DNA of 64,000 nucleotides, taken from positions 2,046,001 to 2,110,000 of the forward strand of contig CP104100.1 of assembly GCA_025163595.1 (NCBI GenBank), given 5' to 3'. The stretch is from Phaeobacter sp. G2. Its GTDB lineage: Bacteria; Pseudomonadota; Alphaproteobacteria; Rhodobacterales; Rhodobacteraceae. The stretch's first letter is position 1. Each line of letters starts with the position of its first letter. Positions 25,966-34,535 of this stretch are shown here, one piece after another. Under the pieces are notes generated by a model. The model saw only the letters and a program-made list of their open reading frames with translations. It was not told the origin of the DNA and did no database searches. The position numbers were made by a program, and so were the translations under genes.

Positions 25966-26889
25966 CGCAAGCTTCCTGCCATCGGCTGTCAGAAACCCCC
26001 GCGTCATTTGAAACAGGGCCGAATAGAGATTGCTTGGCCAAGGCAAAAGAAGAGGGGGCTTTGGGGGGGCGAAGCTAGACTTGGGTGGGAGGACGCCAAA
26101 TTGCGCCCCTCTCCGCAAGCGATGGTCCTGCAAGACATCTTTGATGCCCAATAGGGGCGGATGATCTTGAGCAGCCCCGCTTGAGCGGTCCGAATTGAAC
26201 GTTAGTGCAGGTTGACCTTTGGTCCATCAGGACGGTGGCGTCCGGCGCAGGTGGGCGGTATCCCAGATGAATCTCGGAAGCGGTTGCTCTGCACCATCGG
26301 TATTCGCAGGTGATCTTCAGTACGACATGAAACCACGCATTTTCTCACGAGTATTTGTTAAAGCAGACATGGGTGCAACCGAAACGAAAGCTCCCTCCGC
26401 CCGCTCAGCCGACCTTGACCTCCTGACTCGGCACCGATTTGGTATGCTGGTGCGGAGAACGGCAGCTTCGAGCCCTCTTTGAACGGTGCTGCGTAATGCG
26501 CGAATGTCCGATGGTGTCACAAAAACATGGCTAGCGCTAAGTTGGCGACCTCTCGCACAGAGGCAACGGCCTCACGTGTTCTTCCTCTCTGCGTGTCGAA
26601 AATAACCGCAACGATGAACGGAACTCCGTTCGGAGATCAAAGAACTGCAATATCGTTTGCTGCACCGTTGAAAGACGTGCCCGGCTTGTTGGCCACGCTC
26701 CAATCATCCGGTGCGGCAGCCCTTATCCTGTTCTGACCGTTTGCTCGTTACGCATCCATCGAACTAGCAAATCCTGCGAGGGTTTCGTCATTTGTTCAGT
26801 AGCGATTGTCAGTTGGCGCAGGTTCTCGGCCATCGCTTCGGCGATGAAGTTCCATCACCGTGGCGAATGTGGCTGTTTAGTTTAAAGAT
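25966..26889. other. Long non-coding stretch
   Basis: About 920 bases without a gene I can support. Open frames here (such as 26219-26482 and 26527-26736) resemble no known family and lack ribosome-binding sites. It contains one copy of the degenerate repeat (26400-26475). It looks like decayed DNA between the sugar operon and small genes. Confidence 0.5.
26400..26475. repeat. Degenerate dispersed repeat, copy A
   Basis: Seventy-six bases from CCCGCTCAGCCGACCTTGAC to GCTTCGAGCCC. It aligns without gaps to copy B at 27953-28028, with 57 of 76 positions identical by hand count. Both copies lie in non-coding DNA. Confidence 0.65.
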
Positions 26890-26917
26890 GCACCGCCACC
26901 ATTTCTGGAGGCGGTGC
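26890..26917 (-). terminator. Hairpin after the coiled-coil gene
   Basis: GCACCGCC and GGCGGTGC pair over eight bases with a twelve-base loop, 22 bases after the stop of the minus-strand coiled-coil gene. ATCTTTAAAC follows on that strand, a weak T tract. Confidence 0.5.
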
Positions 26918-26939
26918 TCAAATACAGCCAAGTTGCTGG

Positions 26940-27230
26940 CTATGCTGCAAACCGCGACGTTGCGTCTTTGGCTGCCTTCTCAAGACTGTCCCATGCGCTT
27001 TCAACACCGGCCTTCATATCTTCCCAAGCGTCGTCGCTGGAGGCCCTCAGTTCATCAAGTTTGGCTTGCGCCTCATGCTGCTCTTCGCGAAGGCTCTCAA
27101 TCTGCTCTTGATACTTGATCTTGGCATCCGCCCCAGCTTCGTCTGTGCGGGCCTTCAACTTCTCAATCTCCGCATCCCATTCGTTCAGGCGGGCTTGGAT
27201 CTTTTCGACATATGCTTGCTTCATGCTCAT
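26940..27230 (-). CDS. Small coiled-coil protein, stress-type
   Basis: A 96-residue highly charged protein, almost wholly helical. Residues 5-75 show heptad-like Leu/Ala/Ile spacing (KIQARLNEWDAEIEKLKA, ESLREEQHEAQAKLDELRA), and the C-terminus ends DAWEDMKAGVESAWDSLEKA, a block seen in small coiled-coil proteins widespread in proteobacteria and cyanobacteria. AAGGAGATAAAC before the ATG is a strong ribosome-binding site, which marks it as a real, well-translated gene. No enzymatic function can be named; a role in envelope or stress protection is only a guess. Confidence 0.82.
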   Translation of the reverse strand: MSMKQAYVEKIQARLNEWDAEIEKLKARTDEAGADAKIKYQEQIESLREEQHEAQAKLDELRASSDDAWEDMKAGVESAWDSLEKAAKDATSRFAA

Positions 27231-27455
27231 GTTTATCTCCTTTTCATTGCCTATCTTCTATTGGAGGTGAGGTGAAAAAACAAATAAAAACATATAGTTA
27301 AGTTACGTCACTGAATGACCCCACCCCTTTTCATCATCGTGCAGCATTGAGGTGAGACGCATATCAACCGTTACTGCGCCTTCTTACCTAGACGTTGGCT
27401 TTTCAGTAACTTACTCTTGTTCCAACACTTCATGACACCAACGGAGACAGAATTC

Positions 27456-27683
27456 ATGAGCGATTCTGGCGGCAAACGGACTCTAAAATTGCAAGTGATG
27501 TTGAATGACGACGAAATCAAAGCCATCGACGATTGGCGCTTTGATCACCGTCTTCCATCCCGAGCCGCGGCCATTCGCGAATTGCTGAGCCGCGGATTGC
27601 AGGGCAAGGAATTTGGCAATCCGGAAGAAAGCAAGCCATCTGGTGCATTCGGTGTTACGACGCCACCAGATGAGGGTGACTAA
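27456..27683 (+). CDS. Small ribbon-helix-helix-like protein
   Basis: A 75-residue protein starting MSDSGGKRTLKLQVMLND. The pattern of a basic beta strand (RTLKLQVML), then DDEIKAIDDWRF and the helix PSRAAAIRELLSRGL, fits an Arc/CopG-type ribbon-helix-helix DNA-binding fold. The tail is acidic and disordered. No toxin gene lies next to it. The ATG at 27456 has GGAGACAG upstream, and a start at 27417 is less likely. It may be an antitoxin-like or orphan regulator; this is inference from fold pattern only. Confidence 0.7.
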   Translation: MSDSGGKRTLKLQVMLNDDEIKAIDDWRFDHRLPSRAAAIRELLSRGLQGKEFGNPEESKPSGAFGVTTPPDEGD

Positions 27684-27695
27684 CAGGAAAGCGAA

Positions 27696-27730
27696 TGGCT
27701 TCTGAATTTCACGCGCAATTCAGGAAGCCA
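27696..27730 (+). terminator. Hairpin after the ribbon-helix-helix gene
   Basis: TGGCTTC-TGAATT and AATTCAGGAAGCCA pair over thirteen bases with one bulge and an eight-base loop, 13 bases after the stop. There is no T run, so it may be a weak terminator or an mRNA-stabilising stem. Confidence 0.45.
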
Positions 27731-27952
27731 GGGCCGCAAAATGCATACGCTAAAGGCTCCGAGCAACCTTCCAGACCTTAGAAAGAAACCCAGATTCGTG
27801 GGCGCGTGACTTTGGCCCTAACCGTTGTCGCTCGCTCGCTCGCCTCACGCCCGCAATGAGCGAAAGTTCGGTTTCTGCCCATGCCACTTGTCGCTGCATG
27901 AGCAGTGCAGAAAAAGCGGTCATTGCAGCAAGATTGCTAAGGTTTGTTTGGT

Positions 27953-28028
27953 CCCGCTCAACTGACCTTGACTTCCAGTCCCAGTCCCAGTTGGGTGTGC
28001 TGGCGCAGGGAGCGGCGGCTTGGAGCCC
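27953..28028. repeat. Degenerate dispersed repeat, copy B
   Basis: Same length as copy A, beginning CCCGCTCAACTGACCTTGAC and ending GGCTTGGAGCCC. Its left flank GTTTGGTCCCGCTC occurs again exactly at 28344-28357 in copy C. The bases 27731-27952 before it are non-coding with no other feature recognised. Confidence 0.62.
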
Positions 28029-28031
28029 AGA

Positions 28032-28268
28032 TTACCGTTTTGGTTTGCCAAGGTGCCACGCGTTGTAAAGTCCCCCTCCAAGCGCCAACGCAGCGAGCAG
28101 GAGCCAGACGCCCCCGGATTGCTCCAAGTGTACGACGCCCGTGCTTTCGTCGAAGCACCGCCCTAACTGGTTGAAACAATTTCGCCATTGCAAATACTGA
28201 ACATAGTAAAGGTAGCCAAAAGCGCCTGATAGCCCAAGAAGAGTCAGCGAAAATATCTTTCTAATCAT
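28032..28268 (-). CDS. Small two-TM membrane protein
   Basis: A 78-residue protein with hydrophobic helices near residues 5-25 (SLTLLGLSGAFGYLYYVQYL) and 53-68 (VWLLLAALALGGGLYN), and two cysteines (C31, C38) in the connecting loop. The orderly topology, basic C-terminus and lack of low complexity favour a real gene. The loop cysteines could form a disulfide if they face the periplasm. No family is recognised and no ribosome-binding site is strong. It sits among degenerate repeats. Confidence 0.6.
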   Translation of the reverse strand: MIRKIFSLTLLGLSGAFGYLYYVQYLQWRNCFNQLGRCFDESTGVVHLEQSGGVWLLLAALALGGGLYNAWHLGKPKR

Positions 28269-28343
28269 CTACTGGCCCCCAAAATACTGGCCCCAAAAAA
28301 CGCTCCTGGGAGTTTATGGTTTTGTCCAAGAAATTCAACGTCC

Positions 28344-28517
28344 GTTTGGTCCCGCTCCTTACCAGTTCGCGACGTGCGTGGCCAAGGTCAGCTATCGCAG
28401 GTTCGTGCCAATGGCTGTTGGGCCGCTTTGGGCTGGCTGCCGTCATCTAGCGTCTGGGAACTGGTGCGGAAACGCTGCGACCCTGCTGCCGCACCGCCGC
28501 ATGTCCGCTTCGAGCCC
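28344..28517. repeat. Degenerate dispersed repeat, copy C (larger)
   Basis: Starts with the GTTTGGTCCCGCTC word of copy B and ends with GCTTCGAGCCC as copy A does, but is longer. Its complement contains ATGACGGCAGCCAGCCCAAA, which recurs with one change near 13457. The copies are therefore related pieces of one decayed family. Confidence 0.55.
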
Positions 28518-28748
28518 TTAGTTGCGACCCAGCACGTCAGGTTTTTCGTCCGCAAACTCAGGATATTTGACGCAAATTTCGTAGACAAAATCTCGTTCAA
28601 TATTCCCTATCAAGTCAGCGAATTTTCTTCTGAAAGCGCGCTTTTCGCTAGCATCTTCGATGGCATCAATCGCCATAATTAGTTGAGATGAAGCGCCACA
28701 AAGGGTGTCTGCGGCTTCGAATATATTCTTTGCGTCATCACGTTTCAT
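28518..28748 (-). CDS. Hypothetical small helical protein
   Basis: A 76-residue soluble protein beginning MKRDDAKNIFEAADTLCGASS. It appears wholly helical with a mixed charge pattern (DASEKRAFRRKFADLIGNIERDF). GATGGGGACAAC precedes the ATG, giving a modest ribosome-binding site. No family is recognised. It overlaps the end of repeat copy C, so expression should be tested before trusting it. Confidence 0.55.
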   Translation of the reverse strand: MKRDDAKNIFEAADTLCGASSQLIMAIDAIEDASEKRAFRRKFADLIGNIERDFVYEICVKYPEFADEKPDVLGRN

Positions 28749-29027
28749 GTTGTCCCCATCTTACCGCGCACGGTTTGGCTCAAGTGAGCAGTATTATCGT
28801 CACGTTGCGGGAGTGAATGAAATAGTTGCTTTGTCCGCAGTGTTCCCCTTTGGTGACTTTTAGCGGCCGCACTGCCGCAAGTCCGCTTGGCGCCCGTTCA
28901 TCACATTTTTCACTGCAGCGAATGCCTGCGTTTGGGAAATCAAATCTGCATGCAGCGCTGCCAAGGTTGCAGTTCAAGGCAGCTCAGCCAAACTCTGCGG
29001 AGGCATTGCGGATTGGAATTGGGCACC
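28749..29027. other. Non-coding gap
   Basis: About 280 bases without a supported gene. It holds fragments reminiscent of the dispersed repeats (CTGCCGCAAGTCCGCTTGGCG) but no clear copy. Confidence 0.4.
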
Positions 29028-29741
29028 TTAGAAAATCCCGTCCGTTTGCCAGTTAATATGCATTTCTGCAATGCTGGCCGAGTTGGACAGGCCGATGATC
29101 TCTAATACCAGATGCGCGATTTCGTCAGGTTGGGTCATCTCTTTTGCTGCAACGGCGTCGCCCGCCGCGGTCGCGCCCATTTCTGTCGCGACAAGGCCCG
29201 GACAGAAGGCCGTCGCGCGGATGCCATCGTCCCAGCCCTCAAGGCGCAGAGCATGGGCCAAACCAATGGCGGCGAATTTGCTGACCGAGTACAACGCAGA
29301 GCCTTTTGATGCCACACGTTTGCCAGACAGTGATCCGAGGATCGCCACCCGCCCGCATCCGCAGGCCCGCAACATCGGCCATGCCGCTTTGGCGAGGCGG
29401 CGCGGGGCGCGCAGGTTGATCTCTAACAGGGTGTCGACCTCGCCTTCCTCAGCGTCGATGATCGAAGTGTCGGTGAACAGGCCGGCATTGGCGACAATCG
29501 TATCAATCCGGCTATGCCTTGCGACAGTGGCGTCCACCCACTTAGCTTCGGCGCTGCGCGAGGTGGCGTCATAAGCGTGAAGATCGGTGAGCTGCGGATC
29601 AAGCCCATGGGGCAAGACCGATGGATCACGCAGGCCAAGGCTGACGTGCCAGCCCCGCGCTTGCGCCGCCTGTGCGATGCAATAGCCGATGCCTCTATTG
29701 CCGCCAGACAGCATCATGACGGGCCTGTCTGATGTGCTCAT
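29028..29741 (-). CDS. SDR family oxidoreductase
   Basis: A 237-residue short-chain dehydrogenase. The nucleotide-binding motif is LSGGNRGIGYCIAQ at residues 12-25, with NAG in IVANAGLF, catalytic Ser in ILGSLSGKR and the YxxxK pair in YSVSKFAAIG. It probably oxidises or reduces an alcohol/keto group with NAD(P). It is the last gene of the TetR-TRAP-amidohydrolase operon, overlapping the amidohydrolase by four bases (ATGA), so it should act on the product of that hydrolase or the imported compound. Substrate unknown. Confidence 0.9.
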   Translation of the reverse strand: MSTSDRPVMMLSGGNRGIGYCIAQAAQARGWHVSLGLRDPSVLPHGLDPQLTDLHAYDATSRSAEAKWVDATVARHSRIDTIVANAGLFTDTSIIDAEEGEVDTLLEINLRAPRRLAKAAWPMLRACGCGRVAILGSLSGKRVASKGSALYSVSKFAAIGLAHALRLEGWDDGIRATAFCPGLVATEMGATAAGDAVAAKEMTQPDEIAHLVLEIIGLSNSASIAEMHINWQTDGIF

Positions 29742-30973
29742 AGGGAACCTGTGCGTTTGACGGCCACGCCATTTTGCATGATCAGCGGCATATGCGCGCC
29801 TTGTTCGGTCAGCAGGTCCAGATTGTTCAGCGGGTTGCCGTCCACCGCGACCAGATCAGCAAACGCACCGGGCACCAAGGCACCGATCTGCCCTTCCATC
29901 CGTAGCACCTTGGCTGCGTCCAGTGTGGCAGAGCGGATCACATCATGCGCAGGAATATAACGCCCACGCAGGGGGAATTCGCCAGATTGTTCGGACTGCA
30001 TGCCGCCCAACAAATCAGAGCCGTAGCCCATGGTTACTCCGGCGTCATGCATTTTGACCAGCCGCTCCAACCCAGGCAGGCGCACATCCTCGATCTTGGC
30101 GACCGATGCCGGTTGCAGGCCAAATTCTGCTCCGCGACGGGCCAGCAGGTCATAGGTGATGTTCGTCGGCACGACGACCGCCCCCTCGCGGGCCACGCGG
30201 GCGATGGTGTCATCGCTGATCAGGTTGCCGTGTTCAATACAGGTGATGCCGCAATCCAGTGCCCGTACGATGGCTTCGTCCGCATAAAGATGCGCGGCAA
30301 CATAGGTGCCAAAATTATCGGCAATTTCGACGAACGCCTTTAGCTCTTCTGTGGAGAACACCAGATAGCCGACGGGATCAGAGGGCGAAGACACGCCACC
30401 GTCGGCCATGACCTTGATGAATTGCGCCCCGGATTTGATTTCCTCGCGGGCGGCGCGCAACACTTCGGGCAGGCCGTCACAAATCCGGCCCATAGAACCC
30501 AGTTGATTGGCGTACCATTCGACAGGGCGGTTGTCGTAGGGGCCGCGATAATCGGTGTGGCCACCAGTCTGGGACAGGGCTTTGCCACAGATCACCAACC
30601 GCGGCGCGATGAAATACCCTTGCTCAACGGCCTGTTGCAGGCCGCGGTCAGCACCGCCGAGATCTCGCACCGTGGTAAAGCCACGCATGAGCATCTGGTA
30701 CATCAGCCGCGCGCTTTTGGCTGCGATCAAGGACGAGGGGGCCGCCGCGTTGGCCCCAAGATTGGCACTGGCTGCAATTGTATGCACGTGACAATCGACC
30801 AGCCCGGGCATCACGGTATATCCCTTAAGGTCGATCTCTTCGTCGGCAGTGAAAGAAACCGTCGGTGCAACCTCTTTGATCTTACCGCTCTCGATGGCGA
30901 TCTGCATCGGATCTGTGGGTCGGTCTTGGCTGCCGTCAACGATGCAGGCGTTTTTGATCAATATGCTGGTCAT
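29738..30973 (-). CDS. Metal-dependent amidohydrolase (imidazolonepropionase/prolidase-like)
   Basis: A 411-residue amidohydrolase-superfamily enzyme with a TIM barrel. Metal residues are H62 and H64 in LVDCHVHT, the bridging lysine in FIKVMADGG, His in AAHLYADEA and IEHGNLI, and Asp in GYGSDLLGG. The overall pattern (MLMRGFTTVRDLGGAD, ADLVAVDGNPL) is that of the group containing Xaa-Pro and Xaa-Arg dipeptidases and related amide hydrolases. Together with the TRAP genes it suggests uptake and cleavage of an amide, peptide-like or cyclic compound. The specific substrate cannot be read from sequence. Confidence 0.9.
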   Translation of the reverse strand: MTSILIKNACIVDGSQDRPTDPMQIAIESGKIKEVAPTVSFTADEEIDLKGYTVMPGLVDCHVHTIAASANLGANAAAPSSLIAAKSARLMYQMLMRGFTTVRDLGGADRGLQQAVEQGYFIAPRLVICGKALSQTGGHTDYRGPYDNRPVEWYANQLGSMGRICDGLPEVLRAAREEIKSGAQFIKVMADGGVSSPSDPVGYLVFSTEELKAFVEIADNFGTYVAAHLYADEAIVRALDCGITCIEHGNLISDDTIARVAREGAVVVPTNITYDLLARRGAEFGLQPASVAKIEDVRLPGLERLVKMHDAGVTMGYGSDLLGGMQSEQSGEFPLRGRYIPAHDVIRSATLDAAKVLRMEGQIGALVPGAFADLVAVDGNPLNNLDLLTEQGAHMPLIMQNGVAVKRTGSL

Positions 30974-31019
30974 TGGGTCTTCCTTGGTTTGATTTTTTCT
31001 GTACCGCCAATGCAGCGGT

Positions 31020-31472
31020 TCAATGCCTTAAAGCGGGGATCAAATGTTGGGCAATCCGGCTCATTTCGTGCAGGTCTTCTGCCGTATATGCGTCCAGGCT
31101 CGCATTCAGCGATAGCACGCCAACCGTCTTTCCCTCTGAGATCACCGGCGCGCAGGCACAGGCTTTGCAGCCTTTGGATAGGATCAGTTGCGCATCGGGA
31201 AAGGCCCAGAGCACCTCATCCGCGCCGTTGCCTAGCCATGTCTGGCTGCCGTCAATCACCAGCTTGCCCCAAGGCGTGCCTCCCATCGGTTTGAGCGCGC
31301 CGATTTGGTAGTCATCTGGCGAGGAGCTATGCACCCGCAGGACATTCACCGGGTCGGGTAGAATTTTCAGAATGGTCAGAAAACGAAAGCCGAACTGTGT
31401 TTCGCAGGTTTGCGTGACCTGTGCGAAGACTTCCTGCATCTGCGCGGTAATCTTGTGGTCTTGGTCAGCCAT
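31020..31472 (-). CDS. GAF domain protein
   Basis: A 150-residue protein made of a single GAF domain: FGFRFLTILKILPDPVNVLRVHSS, then GTPWGKLVIDGSQTWLGN and a closing strand pair GKTVGVLSLNASLDAYT. A CKACACAP cluster with three cysteines near residues 101-107 is notable and could bind a metal or be redox-active. It overlaps the end of the TRAP large subunit gene by eight bases, so it is made with the transporter. GAF proteins linked to amidohydrolase-type operons are sometimes small-molecule sensors or substrate-binding accessories; its role here is unknown. Confidence 0.82.
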   Translation of the reverse strand: MADQDHKITAQMQEVFAQVTQTCETQFGFRFLTILKILPDPVNVLRVHSSSPDDYQIGALKPMGGTPWGKLVIDGSQTWLGNGADEVLWAFPDAQLILSKGCKACACAPVISEGKTVGVLSLNASLDAYTAEDLHEMSRIAQHLIPALRH

Positions 31473-32784
31473 AGATCATCTCCGGGAGCCAAATGGTGAT
31501 TGCAGGGAAAGCGACAAGCAACACGAGGGTCAGAACGTCCATGCTGATGAACCAGGTGACCCCTTTGAAGATCGTCGGCAGCGTGACCTGATCGCCAAGT
31601 GCGCTTTTGATCACAAATATATTTAGGCCCACAGGCGGGGTGATCAGCCCGATTTCCAACAGCTTAATCAGGATGATGCCGAACCAGATCATGTCCATTT
31701 CGAGCGATACGGCTAGCGGCAGCACCAAGGGCGCGGTCAGCAACAGCAAGCCGATGGAGTCGATGAACATACCCAGCACGATATAGAGAACCGAGACTGC
31801 AGCAATCAGCATGAGAGGTCCCGCAGCGCTTTCGACAAAGAGCTGTTCCAGCACTTTGTTCAACCCCGCCACCGCCACATAGCGCGTCAGCAGTGCGCCA
31901 CCGATGATGATCACGAAAATTGCCGCAAAGGACAGGGCGGATTGTTTCAGCGCTGACCAGAAGCTGGCAGGGGAAAAGGTGCGCATGGCGATTGCGATCA
32001 ATACCGCCCCTAATGCTCCAAGAGCACCGGCCTCCGTGGGGGTGGCCCAGCCCAACGAAATCGAGCCCATGACAATTGCGATCAGGATCGGTAGCGGTGC
32101 AATGTCCATAAGAAGTTGTCCAGCTCCCACCGTTGGCTCATCTTCTGCCGTGGCCCCTCCGCCTGCAAGGCTGGGGTTGAGTTTGCACCGGGTCACAATC
32201 ATCGCGATGTAGATGGCCATCGACAATATCCCGGGCAATATCCCCGCCATGAACAGCGCCCCAATCGAGACATCCGAATACACGCCGTAAAGGATCATCA
32301 CGATGCTTGGCGGGATCAGTGACCCGAGCGTCCCGGAGGCCGCAATCGTCCCGCAGGCAAGACCCGGATCGTAGCGGCGGCTCAGCATTTCAGGGATTGC
32401 GATCTTTGACATGGCAGAGGCCGTGGCCACCGAAGACCCCGAGGCCGCCGCAAAGAGCGCGCTTGCCAGAACGCTGGAACAGGCCAATGCACCGGGCAGG
32501 CGGGCCAAGACTTGACGCGAGGCGCGAAACAATCCGCTGGTCAACCCGGTCTCGGAGGCCACATAGCCCATAAGCAGGAACATCGGTATGGCCGAAAAGC
32601 TCCAGTTGGAGGCGAGGTCATAGGGGATACGCGCAAGGGACCCAATGGCCGCGCGCAGGCTGATCTCATAGGTGATGCCGACAAAGGAGACCGCGATCAG
32701 CGACAATCCGACGGGGACGCGAATAGCGATCAACGACAGCAAGGCACCCAAAGCCACCAGAATTGGAGTGATATCTTCAAGCAT
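31465..32784 (-). CDS. TRAP transporter large membrane subunit (second system)
   Basis: A 439-residue DctM-family channel with about twelve TM helices. Family blocks include AAASGSSVATASAMSKIA, GTIAASGTLGSLIPPSIVMILYG and EIGLITPPVGLNIFV. It differs from the dct subunit at 8587 in length and sequence and should carry a different substrate. It follows the small subunit by one base. Confidence 0.92.
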   Translation of the reverse strand: MLEDITPILVALGALLSLIAIRVPVGLSLIAVSFVGITYEISLRAAIGSLARIPYDLASNWSFSAIPMFLLMGYVASETGLTSGLFRASRQVLARLPGALACSSVLASALFAAASGSSVATASAMSKIAIPEMLSRRYDPGLACGTIAASGTLGSLIPPSIVMILYGVYSDVSIGALFMAGILPGILSMAIYIAMIVTRCKLNPSLAGGGATAEDEPTVGAGQLLMDIAPLPILIAIVMGSISLGWATPTEAGALGALGAVLIAIAMRTFSPASFWSALKQSALSFAAIFVIIIGGALLTRYVAVAGLNKVLEQLFVESAAGPLMLIAAVSVLYIVLGMFIDSIGLLLLTAPLVLPLAVSLEMDMIWFGIILIKLLEIGLITPPVGLNIFVIKSALGDQVTLPTIFKGVTWFISMDVLTLVLLVAFPAITIWLPEMIYG

Positions 32785-32785
32785 C

Positions 32786-33289
32786 TTATTTTACGCCCTT
32801 AGTGTTGCGGATAGTCAAAGCAAAGGCTGCCGCAGTTGAGCTCGCAAAGGCCACTGGCAGAATCCAACGCACTGGCCAGACCGGCATCAGGTTGACCCCC
32901 ATCGCCACTTCGCCTCGTCCAGTGGATGAAACGGCCTGCTCAAATGTGATGTAGGTCAACAGGCCATAAATCCCGACGGACAAAAGCCCCGAAACAATCA
33001 CCGATAGCCTTTTGGCTGCGACAGGAAAAAACCGGTAGAACAGATCCGTGTCCATATGTTCGCCCCGCACCTCAAGGATCATAATGGGCAGGAACACGAC
33101 TGGGATCATGCAATAGAATGATACGACTTCCATGGTGCCAGTGAGCGGCGCACTGAACGCAGTGCGCAGCGCCACGTCCAAAGAGATCGCCAGCAAAATT
33201 GCCATGACAGCGAAGGCCGCGATCGCGAGTTGCAGACGCGCGACACGGTCTAGCAATTCAAACGGCCTGGAAAGGGCATTTAGGATCAT
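32786..33289 (-). CDS. TRAP transporter small membrane subunit (second system)
   Basis: A 167-residue DctQ-family protein with four hydrophobic helices (near residues 18-40, 51-70, 90-110 and 132-152). TMEVVSFYCMIPVVFLPIMI matches the DctQ signature position. The ATG at 33289 is preferred to 33370, which would add a charged 27-residue extension; AAGG lies a short distance before it. Partner of the adjacent large subunit and receptor. Confidence 0.88.
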   Translation of the reverse strand: MILNALSRPFELLDRVARLQLAIAAFAVMAILLAISLDVALRTAFSAPLTGTMEVVSFYCMIPVVFLPIMILEVRGEHMDTDLFYRFFPVAAKRLSVIVSGLLSVGIYGLLTYITFEQAVSSTGRGEVAMGVNLMPVWPVRWILPVAFASSTAAAFALTIRNTKGVK

Positions 33290-33401
33290 CGGGAAGCCTT
33301 TGGTGAAGAAAGGGAAACCAAAGACCGCAGACCTCAGTCTGTCGGTCCAGGCGTGATGCGGCCACACCAAAACTGTGGCCGCACCAGGCGTTTCGCGGGG
33401 T

Positions 33402-34535
33402 TTATTGCAGGCCGTATGTGGCCAGATCGAGTTTGTCGTAAATCTCTGCCCGCATCATATCAGCCAGCGTCTCTTTGTCCTCGACGGGTACGTCGGCCAG
33501 CTTGGCATCCCACTTATCAATCGTCGCCTGGAACCGTGCGAGCAAGGCCTCAGCCTCTGCGATTTTATAGGTTTCCTGAATGATCGGCACGGCGTTCCCT
33601 GGCTGTTTGGCACGGAAGGCAGCAATCGACGCGGTAAGATCTTCGCCGGGTGCGTGGAAGGTTACACCCTCGGCTTTGAGGCTCTCTTCGGCGGCAGCTT
33701 CCTCCAGCAAGGTCCCGTCAACGATCAAAGCAGCCATAGCGTCGGCCTCCGCATAAAGTGCGGCGCGACGTTGATCTATGGTCAATTCAGCCCAAACCGC
33801 CGGGTTGTAGCCATGGCCCAGACCTGCCCAGAACATGGTCACAGGCATATCAGTGATATGGGGTGCGACTTCATAAAGTTTACGAACATAGGCGTCAGCA
33901 GCTGTTGTTGTGGTGCAGGTCAGCGCGCCCTTATCCAGCGCGCCATACTGTTCGTTGGTGTTAAACGACACAGTCGCAGCACCGGCCGCATTGGCCCATT
34001 CCGCAGGCGCACGGCCCGGCAGACGAAGCTTGGCACCGTTCAATTCTGCAAGCGTGGTGATCGGTGTGTTACAGATCAATTTGTACTGGTTCGTCGTGTA
34101 AGACCCGCCATAGACGACGCCGTGACCGGCCCATTCTGCCAACAACATGGGCTCGGTCATGTTGAATTCGGTGGCCGCCGCAATCACCACACGCGGATCG
34201 CCGAAGGTCATGCCCAGCTCTTCAAGCGCGTTGGCCACAGGCAGGTCGCTTGGCGTGTATTGCGCGAAATGGCCTGAAACGTCAGCGAGGCCATCTGCGA
34301 TCTCTTGCAGGTTGCCGCCCGCCGTCACGCGCGCAGATCCCAGTTCGACCTCGGCTACCAATGTGCCGCCAGAGCGTTCGGCAAGCGCTTCGGCCCAATA
34401 TGTATACAGATAGCGCGAATATTGGTGTTGCGGTGGTAGCCAGGTGGCGGCGGTGATTGTATCGCGAGCCATCACAACACTTGGGCCCAGAATGGCCCCA
34501 CTGAGGGCTACGCCCAAGATGAAAGTCGTTTTCAT
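33402..34535 (-). CDS. TRAP transporter substrate-binding protein (second system)
   Basis: A 377-residue DctP-family receptor, longer than the usual 330. Residues 1-23 are a signal peptide (ending VMA), and mature residues begin RDTITAATWLPPQHQYSRY. The ligand-arginine block is LNGAKLRLPGRAPAEWANA, and ALDKGALTCTTTTAADAY corresponds to the family loop. The WLPPQH start and length match the branch of TRAP receptors that bind compounds other than C4-dicarboxylates. Its ATG overlaps the regulator stop by four bases. The ligand may be an amide or cyclic compound handled by the amidohydrolase; this is inference. Confidence 0.9.
   Translation of the reverse strand: MKTTFILGVALSGAILGPSVVMARDTITAATWLPPQHQYSRYLYTYWAEALAERSGGTLVAEVELGSARVTAGGNLQEIADGLADVSGHFAQYTPSDLPVANALEELGMTFGDPRVVIAAATEFNMTEPMLLAEWAGHGVVYGGSYTTNQYKLICNTPITTLAELNGAKLRLPGRAPAEWANAAGAATVSFNTNEQYGALDKGALTCTTTTAADAYVRKLYEVAPHITDMPVTMFWAGLGHGYNPAVWAELTIDQRRAALYAEADAMAALIVDGTLLEEAAAEESLKAEGVTFHAPGEDLTASIAAFRAKQPGNAVPIIQETYKIAEAEALLARFQATIDKWDAKLADVPVEDKETLADMMRAEIYDKLDLATYGLQ

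Noticed and set aside
26219..26736. Open frames in the gap after the xyl operon as genes
   Set aside because: No family resemblance, no ribosome-binding sites, and one overlaps a degenerate repeat.
27456..27683. The ribbon-helix-helix protein as half of a toxin-antitoxin pair
   Set aside because: No toxin gene overlaps or adjoins it; the nearest downstream sequence is a hairpin followed by non-coding DNA.
25966..28517. Repeats around 26-28.5 kb as a CRISPR array
   Set aside because: Copies are irregularly spaced, about 75% identical and of different length; there are no uniform repeat-spacer units and no cas genes.
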